This document shows positions 22,148 to 33,539 of a stretch of DNA of 64,000 nucleotides, piece by piece. Origin of the DNA: Strobilurus pachycystidiatus. Lineage: Eukaryota; Basidiomycota; Agaricomycetes; Agaricales; Physalacriaceae. The stretch's first letter is position 1; the number at the start of each line of letters is the position of its first letter. The translations under genes and the position numbers were made by a program. The notes under the pieces were generated by a model. The model saw only the letters and a program-made list of their open reading frames with translations. It did not search any database and was not told the DNA's origin. Location of the stretch: the NCBI GenBank assembly GCA_019915135.1, contig JAHLMK010000034.1, forward strand, positions 62,001 to 126,000. Direction: 5' to 3'.

Positions 22148-23321
22148 ATGTCTTACAGCGGCGTACGTGCCCTTTCTGGATTCAGCGCGATCGATGTCTG
22201 ACGCGTGTGCTCAGTACGCAGGCGGCTATGGGGGCGGGTCACAATATGGAGGACCACCGGGAGGGGGATACGGAGGGCCACCAGGGGGGAGCTATGGCGG
22301 GCCTCCGCCACCCCCGCCACGTCACGGCGCCGGAGGAGGCAGCGCATATAGCGGATACGGAGGTGCAGGTGGCGGGTTTGCGCCACCTGGAGGAGGACCG
22401 GGAGGCATGCCACCTGGCGCGGATCCGCAGTGAGTCTCGGTCCTGTGCTATGTGGCGTCTTTCTCATGTGCCAAGGTTGTGGAACTGGTTCACGGCAGTC
22501 GACACAGACCGGAGTGGTGCTATTTCTGTGGTCGAGCTGGAACGCGCTCTCATCAATGGCGATTGGACGCCGTTCGACATGGACACTATAAAACTGTTGA
22601 TGAGTATTTTCGTGCGTGTCTTATCTCGACGCCATTACCCACCCCAGGCTTTGAGCGCTTCTTCTCATACGCCGTGTACTAATGCTCTGACGGTAGGACA
22701 CTGACCACAGCGGAACCATAGGATTCAACGAATTCGCTGGACTCTGGAAATACATCAAGGTACGATCGCATCTCATATCCTCCGAGTCGCAGAGCCGAAT
22801 CTCAGCCTCATTCCTTCATAATCCACGTCTCTCTGACCATACTCTGACCCCATCACACAGGACTGGCAGAACGTCTTCCACCACTTCGACCGCGACCGAT
22901 CCGGCACCATCGAAGGTCCCGAGCTCGCCGAGGCGCTCGCCCAGTTCGGGTATCGTCTCAGCCCAATGCTGTTGGATCTCGTGCAGCGGAAATACTGTGC
23001 GTCGTGTCATATCTGGGCTTGACGGAAGTCTGACCGTGAGATATAGCGTCGACAACGACAGAGCCTGCGCCACCGACGCGGATGCCAGGCCTGCAACCGC
23101 AAGGGGGTACGTCCTGTCTTCACTCTCCCTCCAACATTCCTCCCGCTGGCTTTGAACTAACTTTCTCTTTCACAGCCGGAATCTCGTTTGACCGCTTTGT
23201 GCGCGCATGTGTAGTCGTCAAGCAACTCTCAGAGGCCTTCCAACGGCTCGACACTGACCGGGATGGGTGGATCCAGATTGGGTATGAGCAGTTTATGCAG
23301 ACTGTGCTTAGCTTGCCGTGA
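22148..23321 (+). CDS. Penta-EF-hand calcium-binding protein (ALG-2/PEF1-like)
   Basis: Seven exons (22148-22162, 22215-22429, 22476-22611, 22697-22759, 22861-22996, 23047-23106, 23176-23321) join in frame. The N-terminus is a Gly/Tyr/Pro-rich low-complexity tail ('GGPPGGGYGGPPGGSYGG'). Three good EF-hand loops follow: 'DTDRSGAISVVE', 'DTDHSGTIGFNE' and 'DRDRSGTIEGPE'. A degenerate fourth sits around 'SSTTTE...GISFDRF' and contains a Pro-rich insertion encoded by exon 6, and a fifth-position loop 'DTDRDGWIQIGYEQF' closes the protein. This is the penta-EF-hand layout in which hand 5 mediates dimerisation. Family members link calcium signals to membrane trafficking and cell-wall integrity (yeast Pef1). 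A CRE-like site and a TATA box precede it. Confidence 0.92.
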
Positions 23322-23439
23322 TACCGAAGACTCTGATACGATACACCTCATACTGTAGCTCAAAGAGAATTGTAATGAAATAGTGAGAAGACAATGGTTC
23401 GAGGAAAAACTTGGAAGGATATTATCCGAGACAAGTGTC

Positions 23440-23520
23440 GCATTAATGGGGTAGTGGTAACCTGGGTCGTTGCCATGTCGGTCTGTCGACCCGCCGGGGG
23501 TTCGATTCCCTCTTAATGCA
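23440..23520 (+). tRNA. tRNA-Gly (GCC) with a 10-nt intron
   Basis: The acceptor stem GCATTAA pairs with TTAATGC, followed by discriminator A. The D-loop 'TAGTGGTAA' and T-arm 'GGGGGTTCGATTCCCTC' (internal B box) are standard. The anticodon stem GGTCG/CGACC encloses TTGCCA and a 10-nt intron (about TGTCGGTCTG) inserted after position 37. The anticodon is GCC. The gene starts about 120 bp downstream of the PEF stop codon. Confidence 0.88.
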
Positions 23521-23622
23521 TGATATGAACTTGATTTCAGTTCTCAGTTTTGTTCCTTGGACCTTCCGAGTTTCCAGAATCCAAGGAGGTCCCGGGACCC
23601 GGGTCCGAGTCTCGAGACTCGA

Positions 23623-23942
23623 TAGGGTGGCGCAGTAAACCTCGGCCGTCGGTTTGAAACCGTTACTTACCGACCCCCAGTTTGGCCCGGGTTTCAAAAC
23701 CGTTACTAACAGTTTCGATACAGGCACGTGATGCACACACGTGATGGGCGCGCCGCCCTCCCGCCCCTTCCCCGCCCTCTTGTTGCCTGCCCAGCAGCGC
23801 TGCCGCCGTCACGTGTATTCATCACGTGCCGGTATTGAAACTAGCAAACCTACTCGTCAACCTTTCAAAACCGTATCAATACAGTTAAAAACCGTCATAA
23901 ACCCTAGGTGTATCAAAACCTAGGGTTTACTGCGCCACCCTA
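23623..23942. mobile_element. hAT-like MITE with 8-bp target duplication
   Basis: A 320-bp non-coding element has 19-bp terminal inverted repeats (TAGGGTGGCGCAGTAAACC and its complement). It is flanked on both sides by AGACTCGA, a perfect 8-bp direct repeat as made by hAT transposases. Inner parts are also inverted-repeat related, with paired CACGTGATG words around 23712-23735 and 23805-23835 giving four E-box-like CACGTG hexamers. It needs a hAT transposase supplied from elsewhere. Confidence 0.85.
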
Positions 23943-25544
23943 AGACTCGACTCTCGAGACTCGCGTCGCGCGAGGGTCAGGCTCCGAGTGACTGAGGTTA
24001 CAGGTATCCGAGGTTACTTCTCAGTGCAAAGTACGTACGTGCAGATTGCGCCACGACAAGTGGTACCAGGTAAGAAACCTCTGACAGAGATGTAGACTGC
24101 ATGTTCAATGACAACTGTTTGGCGAATTCCACGGATCGACGAGAGCATCAGCGACTGGAAGGCGACGAGGTTCAAGCGGGTCAGACTCCGAGATCGCCAC
24201 CTCCCAAACCGCTGTGTAAGACCAACTGTCGATGACTCATCCGAATCAACGAGCAGCAAGTCTTTTTTCTTGCAGAATCAATGCAGATCCGTCGTTATCC
24301 GCTAGCGCTCAGACCTCGGTCGCCTCGTGAGCCCAAAAGATCATCGCAGGGAGCTCTATGCCTGGCGGTCAGCACGCTGGTTATCCAGCTCTTGGGCACA
24401 ACTTATACACTATAGCGCTCAACAGAAGAGCATTGAAGGCGTAAACGCAGAAAAGGAAACCAAGCAGGGGTGGTGGTCGAATCTGGAGCAACCTGGTGAG
24501 GGCCCGAGACGTAACAAGTCGGCCTCCGGTTGCGAATGATCATGCAGAGATTATTTGTCTCACTCGGCCGGCAGGGTAATTATGGATGTCAATGTCAGTA
24601 GCAATAGTTCGAGTTGGGTTGGGCAGACAAGTATTAAGACGAAACGTTTGAGCCCTTGTAAGTTGTTGGGTGTCAACCCGAAAAGATTATGTATAGGTGA
24701 CTTAGGATGCCGACGGCAGTCACGGCACTTCCCAATGTTCCCATGCGACGCGACTCTCTTCACAACCCCCATTCCGGGCGCAAAGAAGGCTGGGACGTGC
24801 GTTCTAGCGCGATTGTCAGCACAATTGAACGGGGCAGACTACCGCCGAGGCTTTTCCTCGAACAATGCAAGAAAGCGACACCATTCCTCCGTTACCTCTT
24901 CCGTTATCCATGAGGCCTTCGCAACGACCCGGGCGGAATGCATGGAATCCCAGGTGCCTCCGGTATCTGTCCATTTCTGAAGACAGAGCTCGGACCATGG
25001 CGCTCCGCAGCATCGGTATACGCCACATATGAAGCGCCCGTGTGAGCAGTTCGCGTCCGCGGAAGTGCCGACATTTCAAGGTCACGGTCTTTCTATTGAT
25101 CGCACTCCACGCAGGTGGCGGAGTGATACAGATCCACAGTCGTCCTCTTGCGCCGTGAGTTCCACCAGCGTTTATGTCTGCTTGTATTCATCCACCTCCT
25201 TTGCTGAACTCCAACAAGACGAAAATAACCTAGAACACAACGCGACAATGTGCAACACGATCGGTAGTTGATCGGTATGACCACCGGAAATTCTCGGAAA
25301 TTTCACGCCTGACGTTGCCATCCCAACCCTGCAGGCACATATGTTGTTGCCACTTGCGCGCTGTGCTGCGCCTCAATCTCCTTCCATAACCATTCCATCC
25401 AGATTCTAACCCCTGGTCGGTCTGGACACCGATTTGTCCTCTCCTTTCATCAGCTTCACTCTTTACCATCATACCGACCGCCTTTCCCGTGCAGCGCACA
25501 GAGGAAAGAGCCTCTCGGACGGCGATATCCCCCACATTCTTTAC
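23943..25544. other. No supported gene
   Basis: Frames of 60-140 aa on both strands lack recognisable domains and overlap one another. The last few hundred bases are the upstream region of the DUF4203-like gene. Confidence 0.35.
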
Positions 25545-26773
25545 ATGGCGGCAGCAGTCCGCATACACAACCTGCTTTTAATCTTATGCCTCTACGCCGC
25601 CGGGGTGTGCTCAGCATCCCTTGACTTAAAGCCGAGGGGAGCGACTGTCATACACTCCCCGAGCGGAAATGTTACGGTTGTGGACTCAAGCACGAGGAAG
25701 ACGATAGCGCAGGGAGCCGCAACGGATGGGGCAGGGGACGGGTACTCGCTTCCTGCATTGTTGTGGATCGCAGTGTGCTTTTTGATTGGCGCTCCGATGG
25801 CGTTTGCAGGGATCCGGGGATGGAGGTTGACTACGGGCGTGGGGATAGGCGTTAGTGCAGGTGTCTTGTGTGCGTCGCTGTTCCTTTCGTCGTCTTTCAC
25901 CGGACTGGGACTGAATCGCTGTTTTCCTTCAGCCTGGGCCGCTATAATTACGAGCGTCGACGAGGACGGTGTTCCAGATCTCATCCTCACAACAATCGTT
26001 TTGGCTTTTATGTTTCTGGGGTTTTGTCTTGGCGTATTCGAGTTTGCGAGGGTGGCTGCGACCACTCTTCTATGTCTTACGGGCGGCCTGGCGTTCGGTA
26101 TACGTCTCGTCCTGATCAAAGAAGGTCTCTTGGTTACAAGCTCTTTCGCTGCGAATTGGGCCATAGTTGCTGTATTCGGAGCGGCAGCGGGATTGTTGAT
26201 GATATGGTACAATCGTCCTGCGTTGGTACGTGTTCCGTTCCAGCCTGGCGTGATTTCACTCATTTCTATCAGGTTTTCTCCTGCGCGAGCGTTGGCGCAT
26301 TCATGCTATTCTTAGGCATAGACCTCATACTCAACAAGCAGGATGGTTTGAGCCGTGGCTTACGATTTCTCTTTGATCGCAATTCCTCACATCTTGCTGT
26401 GCGTAATTCCTTCCTCGTCGCCTGTCTACCTTACCCAAGCTATAACAGGACATAATTTCGAATGGGTACCACCCGGATCTTACAACCAGAATCAACATAT
26501 ACGCTTCGTTGGCCGCGACGTAGGTCTTCTCGCCACCAGTCCGTTCTGCAATACTCATTAGACCCAAGACCGGTTCTGGCCTTTGCCCAACACAAGATAT
26601 TTAGCCAGCCGTTCGTGCGCAGGGGTCCTCCGCCCAACGATGCGGAATTGAGCATCGACTACCCTGCGGAGATGGAGGAAAAGAAGTACTCGAGATACTT
26701 CTCAACCTTGTGGGATCGGAATAGCGCATATCTTGGAAATAAGCTCAAGAGCGCTAGTCGATTCAGTCTCTAG
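25545..26773 (+). CDS. TMEM198/DUF4203-like multi-pass membrane protein
   Basis: Four exons (25545-26225, 26273-26398, 26449-26519, 26569-26773) join in frame to 360 aa. A signal-like N-terminus ('LLLILCLYAAGVCSA') precedes a luminal stretch, then about seven hydrophobic helices: 'LPALLWIAVCFLIGAPMAFA', 'GVGIGVSAGVLCASLFL', 'DLILTTIVLAFMFLGFCLG', 'TTLLCLTGGLAFGI', 'ANWAIVAVFGAAAGLLMIW', 'VGAFMLFLGIDLIL' and 'NIYASLAATPVLAFAQH'. The cytosolic C-terminus is charged. This layout matches fungal DUF4203 proteins, related to TMEM198, whose biochemical role in fungi is unclear. The ATG at 25434 would add an unlikely 37-residue extension. Confidence 0.85.
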
Positions 26774-27972
26774 CGAGAGAGCCATGCTGTGGGATTTGAG
26801 ATCCCGTCCATTCATTCCATTGTTTTCTCATTCTGTTCGTCTTTCTGTCGATAAACATCCGCATGTGTACTACTACAGGATACGATCCGCCTTGCCTTTC
26901 AGATTACAGCTATTGTTATCGTACATCTGTACTACATATTTGCGAGGATCCATCGATACGATATCGTAGTCTGATTGCATGCACTTCCAGCGGCAAACTT
27001 CCAGAACACGACTCGATACATGGTGCGTTTGGCCGCGGAAGCCAGTACAACACATTCCAATTTTTGGGCTCGGAACTCCAAGTTCAAATTGCGGCGCGTA
27101 TAGATTGTTCCTTGCGCTGGTATCAATCTCTGTCATGTCAATGGGCGTCAAGAGCTTGTCAGGCCTTATCGACACAGACCTTGGGTAAATGGGATCTCGA
27201 GGGAACACACTGCTTACCAACACTCCAGACTGACGAAGCATACGGCGACGATCCAACAATTGCGGACTGAGAAGTCTCTATTAGTCGCCGACAGTCGTCC
27301 GTGAGTATTTCCCTGGTGTCCCATCACGCGTTCATATTGACAGACTGAGGCTCTAAGCGACCACTCATTCTTGCTGTCAGTTTTGAAAACTACTATCTTC
27401 ATCCCCAAAATCCAAGGGGAGGAAGTGTCTACTGTAATCTTTTGTTCTTGACCAACGACGTTCGATATTCATTGAAGCGTTTCGCACCTCGCTCGGGAAG
27501 GCGAAACACATCAGCGTGACAATCATTGCATGGTGCTTCCACGCGAAGTGGTACCGATGGACTCATGTTGAGCGCGTAGCGCTAGTGCTTGACTCCGGCC
27601 AGTACTTATCCGTCATCGGTTTAGCGGCAGGACAAAGATCTTCACGGTTGGACATTTGTGCTGTTGCTACCCATCAAGTTGATCCGTAGGGTGATAGCAT
27701 ATGGCAGACGTCGCATCATGTAGCGGTTCATACATATACAATTGTTTCCATTTACTCGATCAACTTACGCCGCACTTTCACCTCTTATGTAGACCAGCGG
27801 GAAACACGATCTTTCCCATCAAGCAGCCAACCTTCTGAGACAATGTATCATTCACCGAATGACATTGATAGCATGCCGTACATCTAACGACACCCTGCTC
27901 TATCAATCCAGTACAGTACAGCACGAATGTAACCCCAAAAAAGGTACCCGAAAAGCGCTACTAGCAGTCAAA
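26774..27972. other. No supported gene
   Basis: A 135-aa plus frame (26863-27270) and an overlapping 128-aa minus frame (26873-27259) have atypical composition and no domain. The rest has no long frame. Confidence 0.35.
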
Positions 27973-28564
27973 TTATAGAACCCCCGCCGTCTCGAGCAAT
28001 GCTCGCGTATGTCGATTGTCCGGCTTAATATCGCCGTTCAACGGTGCGAAGTACTTGCGAAGTTTGTCGTTGAACACGACTGAATAGAAGAAACCTTCTG
28101 CTCCGCGCTGTGAGGCGAGTAGTTAGTACGCAAATCAACTGTAAGAGGAAGGGAAGCAAGACGCCAATCCCGAACAGGGCGAAGAGAAAGAACCCACCTG
28201 TCGTGTGATTCCTTTTCGCGTCGTCTCAGCGGACACTCGTCCGCGATGCCAGTTCCCTCCCGCTGTGCGTATCCACACGCTATCTCCAGGCTGGATGAGC
28301 AGGAAAAGAAAGTCAGCATCGATCCGAATATGAAAGACTCCACGCCAGACAAACCTGGAACATGTACGGCCACGCCTCGTCTAGCTGTTGAGGCAGTGTA
28401 TGCGAATCCTCCTCTGAATCGCTCCCGCTCCACCAGTCATCAAGCTCCTCGGGCGTTACTCTCCGCAGCTTCATCTTTTTGGAGCTCAAAGCCGAAGTGG
28501 ACGCTTTGCCCATCGGCGACGTGGAGGGACGAGTGGTTCTTCTTGAGCGTGCTACAGCAGGCAT
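27973..28564 (-). CDS. 145-aa unknown protein with SH3-like C-terminal half
   Basis: Three exons (28564-28355, 28290-28198, 28107-27973) join at phase-0 junctions and end at TAA. The N-terminal 60 residues are basic and Ser-rich ('MPAVARSRRTTRPS', 'SSKKMKLRRVTPEEL') then acidic ('WWSGSDSEEDSHT'). The C-terminal half, 'PGDSVWIRTAGGNWHRGRVS' and then 'GFFYSVVFNDKLRKYFAP', has the 'W...G.V' rhythm of SH3-like, Tudor or BAH barrels that read chromatin, but this is only a resemblance. Similar small proteins occur in other mushrooms as far as I recall. An upstream in-frame ATG at 28627 is less likely because it would add an unrelated stretch. Confidence 0.65.
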
Positions 28565-29539
28565 GGTGTGATACGTGTACGCGGATGATGGGAGGAACAG
28601 TGAAAGACGTGTTACTCGGTTCGCCACTGATGGGAAATGTGGGCGTGATGGGGATCAATGGAATTGAGGCGCTGGTCGCGCAGGGTACGCTTTATACCCT
28701 TGATATCCGGGTATGACGTAAAGTGCCTTGCCTTTGTCTCGAAGCCCGTGGGAGGACCGCGCCTCAATTTCTTTGTTGTGTCTCGCAGCTTGAAGAAAGA
28801 CGGATCCAAAGAGATGGATTATCGTGATTGTGATGACCGGAAAGGTGAAAAGACATTGGGCTGTGGGGATGTGAAGACACGCCGTACAGCAAAGCTGTAA
28901 ACTTTGCTGTAGGACATCAGCAAGGTGATAGGCGGGTGGATGAGAGTGTACACTGACTTGATCAGGATGCGGGTTGGGACCCCGGGGAGGATCCAGAGCG
29001 TCTGTAGCTGTACATCTCAAGTAGACCAACACAGGTTGGCACACGCCCTCAGACAGCCCATCGCGGATGTGATGATCAGGGATGACCATCGCGGCGTACC
29101 TCATATCACATCGTGCTGATCATCACAGCCAGTCAGTATTACAGTGAAAGGTGATGGTGATCTGGGAGATCACTGACCACGATGTGAGATGTGTCAACAG
29201 CAGGATGACTACTACTGCGCCTGCGCTCACACGATCTGAAGCAAACAGTCAGTCTAGGGGACGTATGCAGAAATAGAATATCACTTGACGCCGCGCATCT
29301 CCGGGTCCGCTGGTAGATGGGTGAATTACTGTCAACGATCCGACAATGCCCAATACTAGTCCGCGCTAATCTGTTACTGATGAGACGAGTGTAACCATCG
29401 CATGTTTCTAAGAAGCGACATACAGTTGTAGAGCCGAAACTTTCCACCGCCGCAGGTGGTACTTTGAGCCAGAACGATACACAGCGGGAGTAGGGTGGGT
29501 GCCGCAGTGTTAGACCGGAGTCGTCTTATAAGCGCGACC
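28565..29539. other. No clear gene; possible further membrane-protein relics
   Basis: A 149-aa minus frame (28655-29104) includes one hydrophobic segment ('CLFTFPVITITIIHLFGSVF') but cannot be joined into a model. Confidence 0.3.
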
Positions 29540-30730
29540 ACATGTAGCCGTCCATACAACCCGAGTCGGCTCTCGCGCTGGGGTTGACACGGTTGCGGAA
29601 TAGCTAAATACCGTCAATAGGATGAACAACGAATGACAGACGCCAAACATACATGACTGGCGCGATTGGTAAAAACGGGGACGGTACTCGGCTAGACGGC
29701 ATGACCGAGTTGTCGCCACTGTATGAGAAGAAGTATTCCGTCTCATGTTCCTGGTGGAAGTAGATGTACGGTATGGTGTACCGCAGAGGCCGGGGTCAGC
29801 TTGATGTGCGAGATTTCTGCGCCACGTGAAGGAGGCAGGTCATCTAAGATTATGCGAAGAGGACGCGTGAGCTTTCTATGAACGCAGAAATGGAAAGGTC
29901 GTACGGGAATGATTCGCTGGATCGGGTTATGTAGTCGTATTCCAATCCCAGAGCTTCCGCGGTCGATGCTCGAGGTTCGAGAAGTGCCCGCCAAAGGACG
30001 AGTACGAGGTGGGCTTGGAAGCGGATGCTCGCGCGTTAATGGCACCTGCAACAAGATAAATGGAGTAAATTGCAGACGAAGAACAAACACACCGTCAATA
30101 ACAATAGTTTTGAGCTGACGCTGTGCTGACTCTCCGATTACTCGCTCTTCCAACAACCTCGACAGAGAAAGGCGATCGCATCGAATTTAGCCCAGCTTTT
30201 CCGTGCATGGTCGCTGGGTGGCTGAACACGGTAAGCAGCGTAAACAAGCAAGAGACGATAAACATACATGACCAGCGCGATTAGCAAAAGGGTACCTGGA
30301 AAGATGACAGAGATGTAATTCGCCTGCGCGTGAATAAGAAGAATGCGGGCGTGGATGTCGGTGTCAATCGGGGGATAAGAGAGCGAGATCATGTTCGACG
30401 GGAGCCATGTGCCAGTTGTGAAGCGATATATTTCCGTGGAAGTGAAGGTGTGGTACGGTGCTCGTCACGGAGGCCTGCATCAGCTTGACCGGCACGCGTG
30501 AGCGTCGATGAAGACAGTGAAGTGGATGTTGTACGGGCGACTTCAGTCAGATTCGTCGTAATCTGCTTTCTCAGACGTTGCGCGCCTTCTTTGCAGGATG
30601 TTCGATGTATCTAGGAAAACCTGTGATGAGATCACCGTGAACGCAGGCTTGGAGTGCATATTCGCGTGATAAGCACCTGCAAGAGGATGAGGTGGGAGAA
30701 GTGCGAAAAACCTATAGAACGCACTCACTG
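29540..30730 (-). pseudogene. Two tandem decayed copies of a membrane-protein gene
   Basis: Copy A (about 30138-30730) retains 'NYISVIFPGTLLLIALVMY', a clear transmembrane helix. Copy B (about 29540-30120) carries the same nucleotide pattern (AATCGCGC.GTCATGTATGTTT, with similar flanks) in a shifted frame with stops. Matching 'KLMQASVTST'/'KLTPASAVHHT' segments confirm that the two are duplicates. Neither gives a continuous model. The family is not identified. Confidence 0.45.
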
Positions 30731-31706
30731 CCGATACGAAGCGGGCCGAGGCAGACGCAATTCAGTATCCCAACTTCTCGCCCCTCCTATGCCCTTGACG
30801 GAAGGTAGAGGATGTTTGAGAGCCAAGGGTAACTGGTCGTTGCATAGCCAAGTCAGGCAAGAGCGGCATGGCAGGCACTGACAGCGCACCTAAGAGGGCA
30901 GGCTCGTGCAACGAGAGAGAGAGCGGAGTTGACTTGGTCGCCGACTGCGGAACAATGAGCGCAGACCAGCAAAACGACGACGTTGGCCTACAAATGCAGA
31001 GCGTATTTCCTGGGATGCGGGTACGGTGTCCTTGTGCTGGTAAGATTCTGCCTGCGAGGAGACTAAGGCGGCGCGAGATGGGAAGACTACTGCCAGCGTA
31101 CCGAGGCGGCGAGGCCTAGTGAGACGTTTCTGATAGCGGTCAAACCATCGCTAACGCCCCATGTCTTGTTGGCTGGAGGAACGCGTATTCGGTTGCTGCG
31201 CCAAGAGATGATTAGCGTAGGCAGGCAAAGAGACTGACACAACACACCATTTCTCGTCGAGTCTGTCGAGCACGCTCTTCCCGTTGCGCCCCGCCGCTGC
31301 GTAGATCGTCGGTATCGTCGTCGTCGATGGAGAGGGCCGGAAAGAAGCTGTGTCAGGGTCCAGACAATGCCGGCTTCGTTACTGCCGGATGCTTTCCTCT
31401 TCCTGCCAACGCCCTAGAGCGTTCCACCCAGAATCCAGCGACGCGAAGGACCGAGGACGATACAATGACAAGGTCAGGTAGGGCGGCGCTATGACCCTCC
31501 AAAGAGAACAATGGCTGCCATTGTGATCTCTTACCTCACGATTGGCTATGGCCATGCTACTGCTCTTGGCAGCGATACAAAGACCCCCGTGCCTCCTTCG
31601 GACAGTTATAGATCTCCTCCCTCGTCCTCTCAGCATATTTCTCTATTGCGCAATTGCCGGACAATCTGCTTACGCCCACTTCTACGAACACCATCATGAA
31701 CTTCTG
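30731..31706. other. No supported gene
   Basis: Short frames only. Local purine-rich sequence occurs near 30900. The right end is the upstream region of the small secreted protein gene. Confidence 0.3.
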
Positions 31707-32154
31707 ATGAACACCATTTCCCTCTTTATGACAATCTTTGCGCTGGTCGCTTCCCTCTTGCCCGCCTACGCCGCACCTACGTTCGTCGGCTCCCTTCCTC
31801 CTCCCTCCTCCCAACGTAACACCACATTTCACAGCGGCCTCTTCATGTACGAAAAGCGCATCTCCGACGTGGCAAACTGCATCGAGGTCGGCAGCAACCA
31901 AGGGCAACTCGCCGCAGACGCGCTTGATTGCGACAACGTCTTGAACAGGCGGCGCTCCCTCGGACCGCTGGTGTTAGTCATTGGCCGTTTTCTTACCTTC
32001 GTCATTGACCTTGTATTCCAGTCCTTGGAAGCGTGGCGATCCCGGCTGTCCCGCTGGAGAATTACAGGACCAGTACAACAAGTTCTATGATATCGCGTTC
32101 AACCGGGAATTTGACGTCCGCTACAAGAAGTGCCGGGCAAAATCTTCGTCCTGA
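31707..32154 (+). CDS. Small secreted protein, 132 aa, unknown
   Basis: Exon 1 (31707-31972) starts with a good signal peptide: 'MNTISLFMTIFALVASLLPAYA', cleavage likely after 'AYA'. It continues 'TFHSGLFMYEKRISDVANC', 'GQLAADALDCDNVLN'. A GTTAGT donor joins exon 2 (32022-32154), which encodes 'GDPGCPAGELQDQYNKFYD' and 'VRYKKCRAKSSS' before the stop. Four cysteines in the mature part suggest two disulfides. A one-base-shifted frame downstream ('KIFVLKSSTEDGV') is also codon-like, so the true C-terminus may be longer. No known family; size and signal fit a small secreted protein. Confidence 0.5.
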
Positions 32155-32669
32155 AGAGCTCAACGGAGGATGGAGTCATGAGGCGTGCAGGATCCACGCC
32201 GACATTCGCCGACTTTTCTTGCGTTGCTACTACTGTATCGTTACGAACAATCTCACTTCTTTTTTCATGATGATTTTCGAAACATCTTCGTCGAGGAGCC
32301 CCTTGCTACGAGATGGGTTTCTTTTCATCCTCTGGCGCTCACAGTCAGGCGGCGCAGAATAGGATTCGAAGGTAAACGGAGGCGCTTTTCAGAGCGGGCT
32401 GACGTAGGACTTGAGGACGACTTTGCTTGGTAACGACGGTGTCAAGATCTGGGCTCTCTCTTTCAGGCTCTTCCTCTCCGACGCCTCCACTGAAATTGAC
32501 AAGGCCTTCGCCCTCTACGTAGCACCCCTCACCGGACTGGCGCAGAAAGAGGACGGACTCGTTCTGATTTCTGTCAGTGGTAAAACAATTCTCGATAACT
32601 CTCATGGGTATAGACATCTACTACTAGGGCAGGTATCGTACAAACACTATCACGTTCTACGTGTTCTTA
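32155..32669. other. Possible lost exons, otherwise empty
   Basis: A codon-like plus frame near 32470-32590 ('DASTEIDKAFALYVAPLTGL') follows an acceptor-like TTTCAG at about 32460 and may be a further exon of the upstream secreted protein. No frame-consistent join was found. Confidence 0.3.
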
Positions 32670-33524
32670 TTAGGTCGACCGTCCATATCTGCTATAGCTT
32701 CTCTTGGAGCTCGACCCAGCCGGACCGCGTGGTTTGGCGAGATCTCCCCAGGTGTACGCCCCCTCGGTGTAGGTTTCGGTCACGTCGTCGTCACTGAGAC
32801 TTCCGTCGTCGCTGTCGCTACCACGGCGCGCGGCGGAACTTTGAGTACGTCCTGGGTGACCACTCCGGGAACTCTGAGTACGTCCTGGGTGGTCACTCCG
32901 AGAACTCTGCGTACGTCCTGGGTGACCACTCTTGGAGCTCTGAGTACGTCCTGGTTGACCACTGCCGGGATTGTAGCCACGACTCGGTGTGTTATTCGGA
33001 TAGGCTTGGTGTGTTGGATGCCTGCCAGCTTGAGCTGCGTTCACGGGATGTCCACCCGCAGGATTCGCATATCCCCCGGAATGGTTCAACCCATACACCG
33101 CGTAGGGATTCTGCGCATTGTGGCTCTGTGACGGGGGTGGGAAAGCACCCGCACCAGGTGGGGCTGCGGCAATTGCTCGTTGAGGCTGTTGGCCCGCTGG
33201 ATAGCCTTGGCCGTGTGGGAGGTAGTGTTGGTGACCACTGAGCAGCGTCCTCGAGTATGAGGCCTCAGTTTGACGACCTGTACTGGGATCGAACTTCACT
33301 TTGAATCGCTCTTCGTAGGGTGTATTGGTGCCATTGGCACTCGGTGGAACGACCAAGGGAAAAGAGATCTGTCCGCCGCGAGGAACAATTGGGTGGGCCT
33401 GCATCGCGTTTGTCGTGGGATACATAGGTGGAGATGAAATGTTATGTGAAGTTGGGTAAGATGGATAGGGTGTAAGGTTGCAAGGTGTAGTATCGAGGCG
33501 AAGGATGACCGCCTTTATACTCAC
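32670..33524 (-). CDS. Proline/glycine-rich repeat protein, unknown function
   Basis: One long frame of up to 284 aa. The likely start is either ATG 33524 or the in-frame ATG 33425, because the first 33 residues look like read-through of an intron or a shifted exon: a better N-terminus 'MTDHQKSTS' lies in another frame just upstream. The middle is Gln/Pro/Gly-rich ('HGQGYPAGQQPQRA', 'NHSGGYANPAGGHPV'). Four tandem copies of an 11-residue unit of the form 'SGHPGRTQSSR' follow, then an acidic patch ('DSDDGSLSDDD') and a basic tail. The sequence is largely disordered. No function can be assigned. Confidence 0.55.
   Translation of the reverse strand: MSIKAVILRLDTTPCNLTPYPSYPTSHNISSPPMYPTTNAMQAHPIVPRGGQISFPLVVPPSANGTNTPYEERFKVKFDPSTGRQTEASYSRTLLSGHQHYLPHGQGYPAGQQPQRAIAAAPPGAGAFPPPSQSHNAQNPYAVYGLNHSGGYANPAGGHPVNAAQAGRHPTHQAYPNNTPSRGYNPGSGQPGRTQSSKSGHPGRTQSSRSDHPGRTQSSRSGHPGRTQSSAARRGSDSDDGSLSDDDVTETYTEGAYTWGDLAKPRGPAGSSSKRSYSRYGRST
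32838..32969. repeat. Four tandem 33-bp repeats inside a coding frame
   Basis: Four 33-bp units containing 'GTACGTCCTGG(G/T)TG' (plus strand) encode the repeated 11-aa motif of the minus-strand protein. Differences between units are mostly single bases. Confidence 0.75.
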
Positions 33525-33539
33525 TGGTTGATTTTTGAT

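Noticed and set aside
25592..26263. 223-aa minus frame
   Set aside because: It lies antisense to the well-supported DUF4203-like gene and reflects its codon bias.
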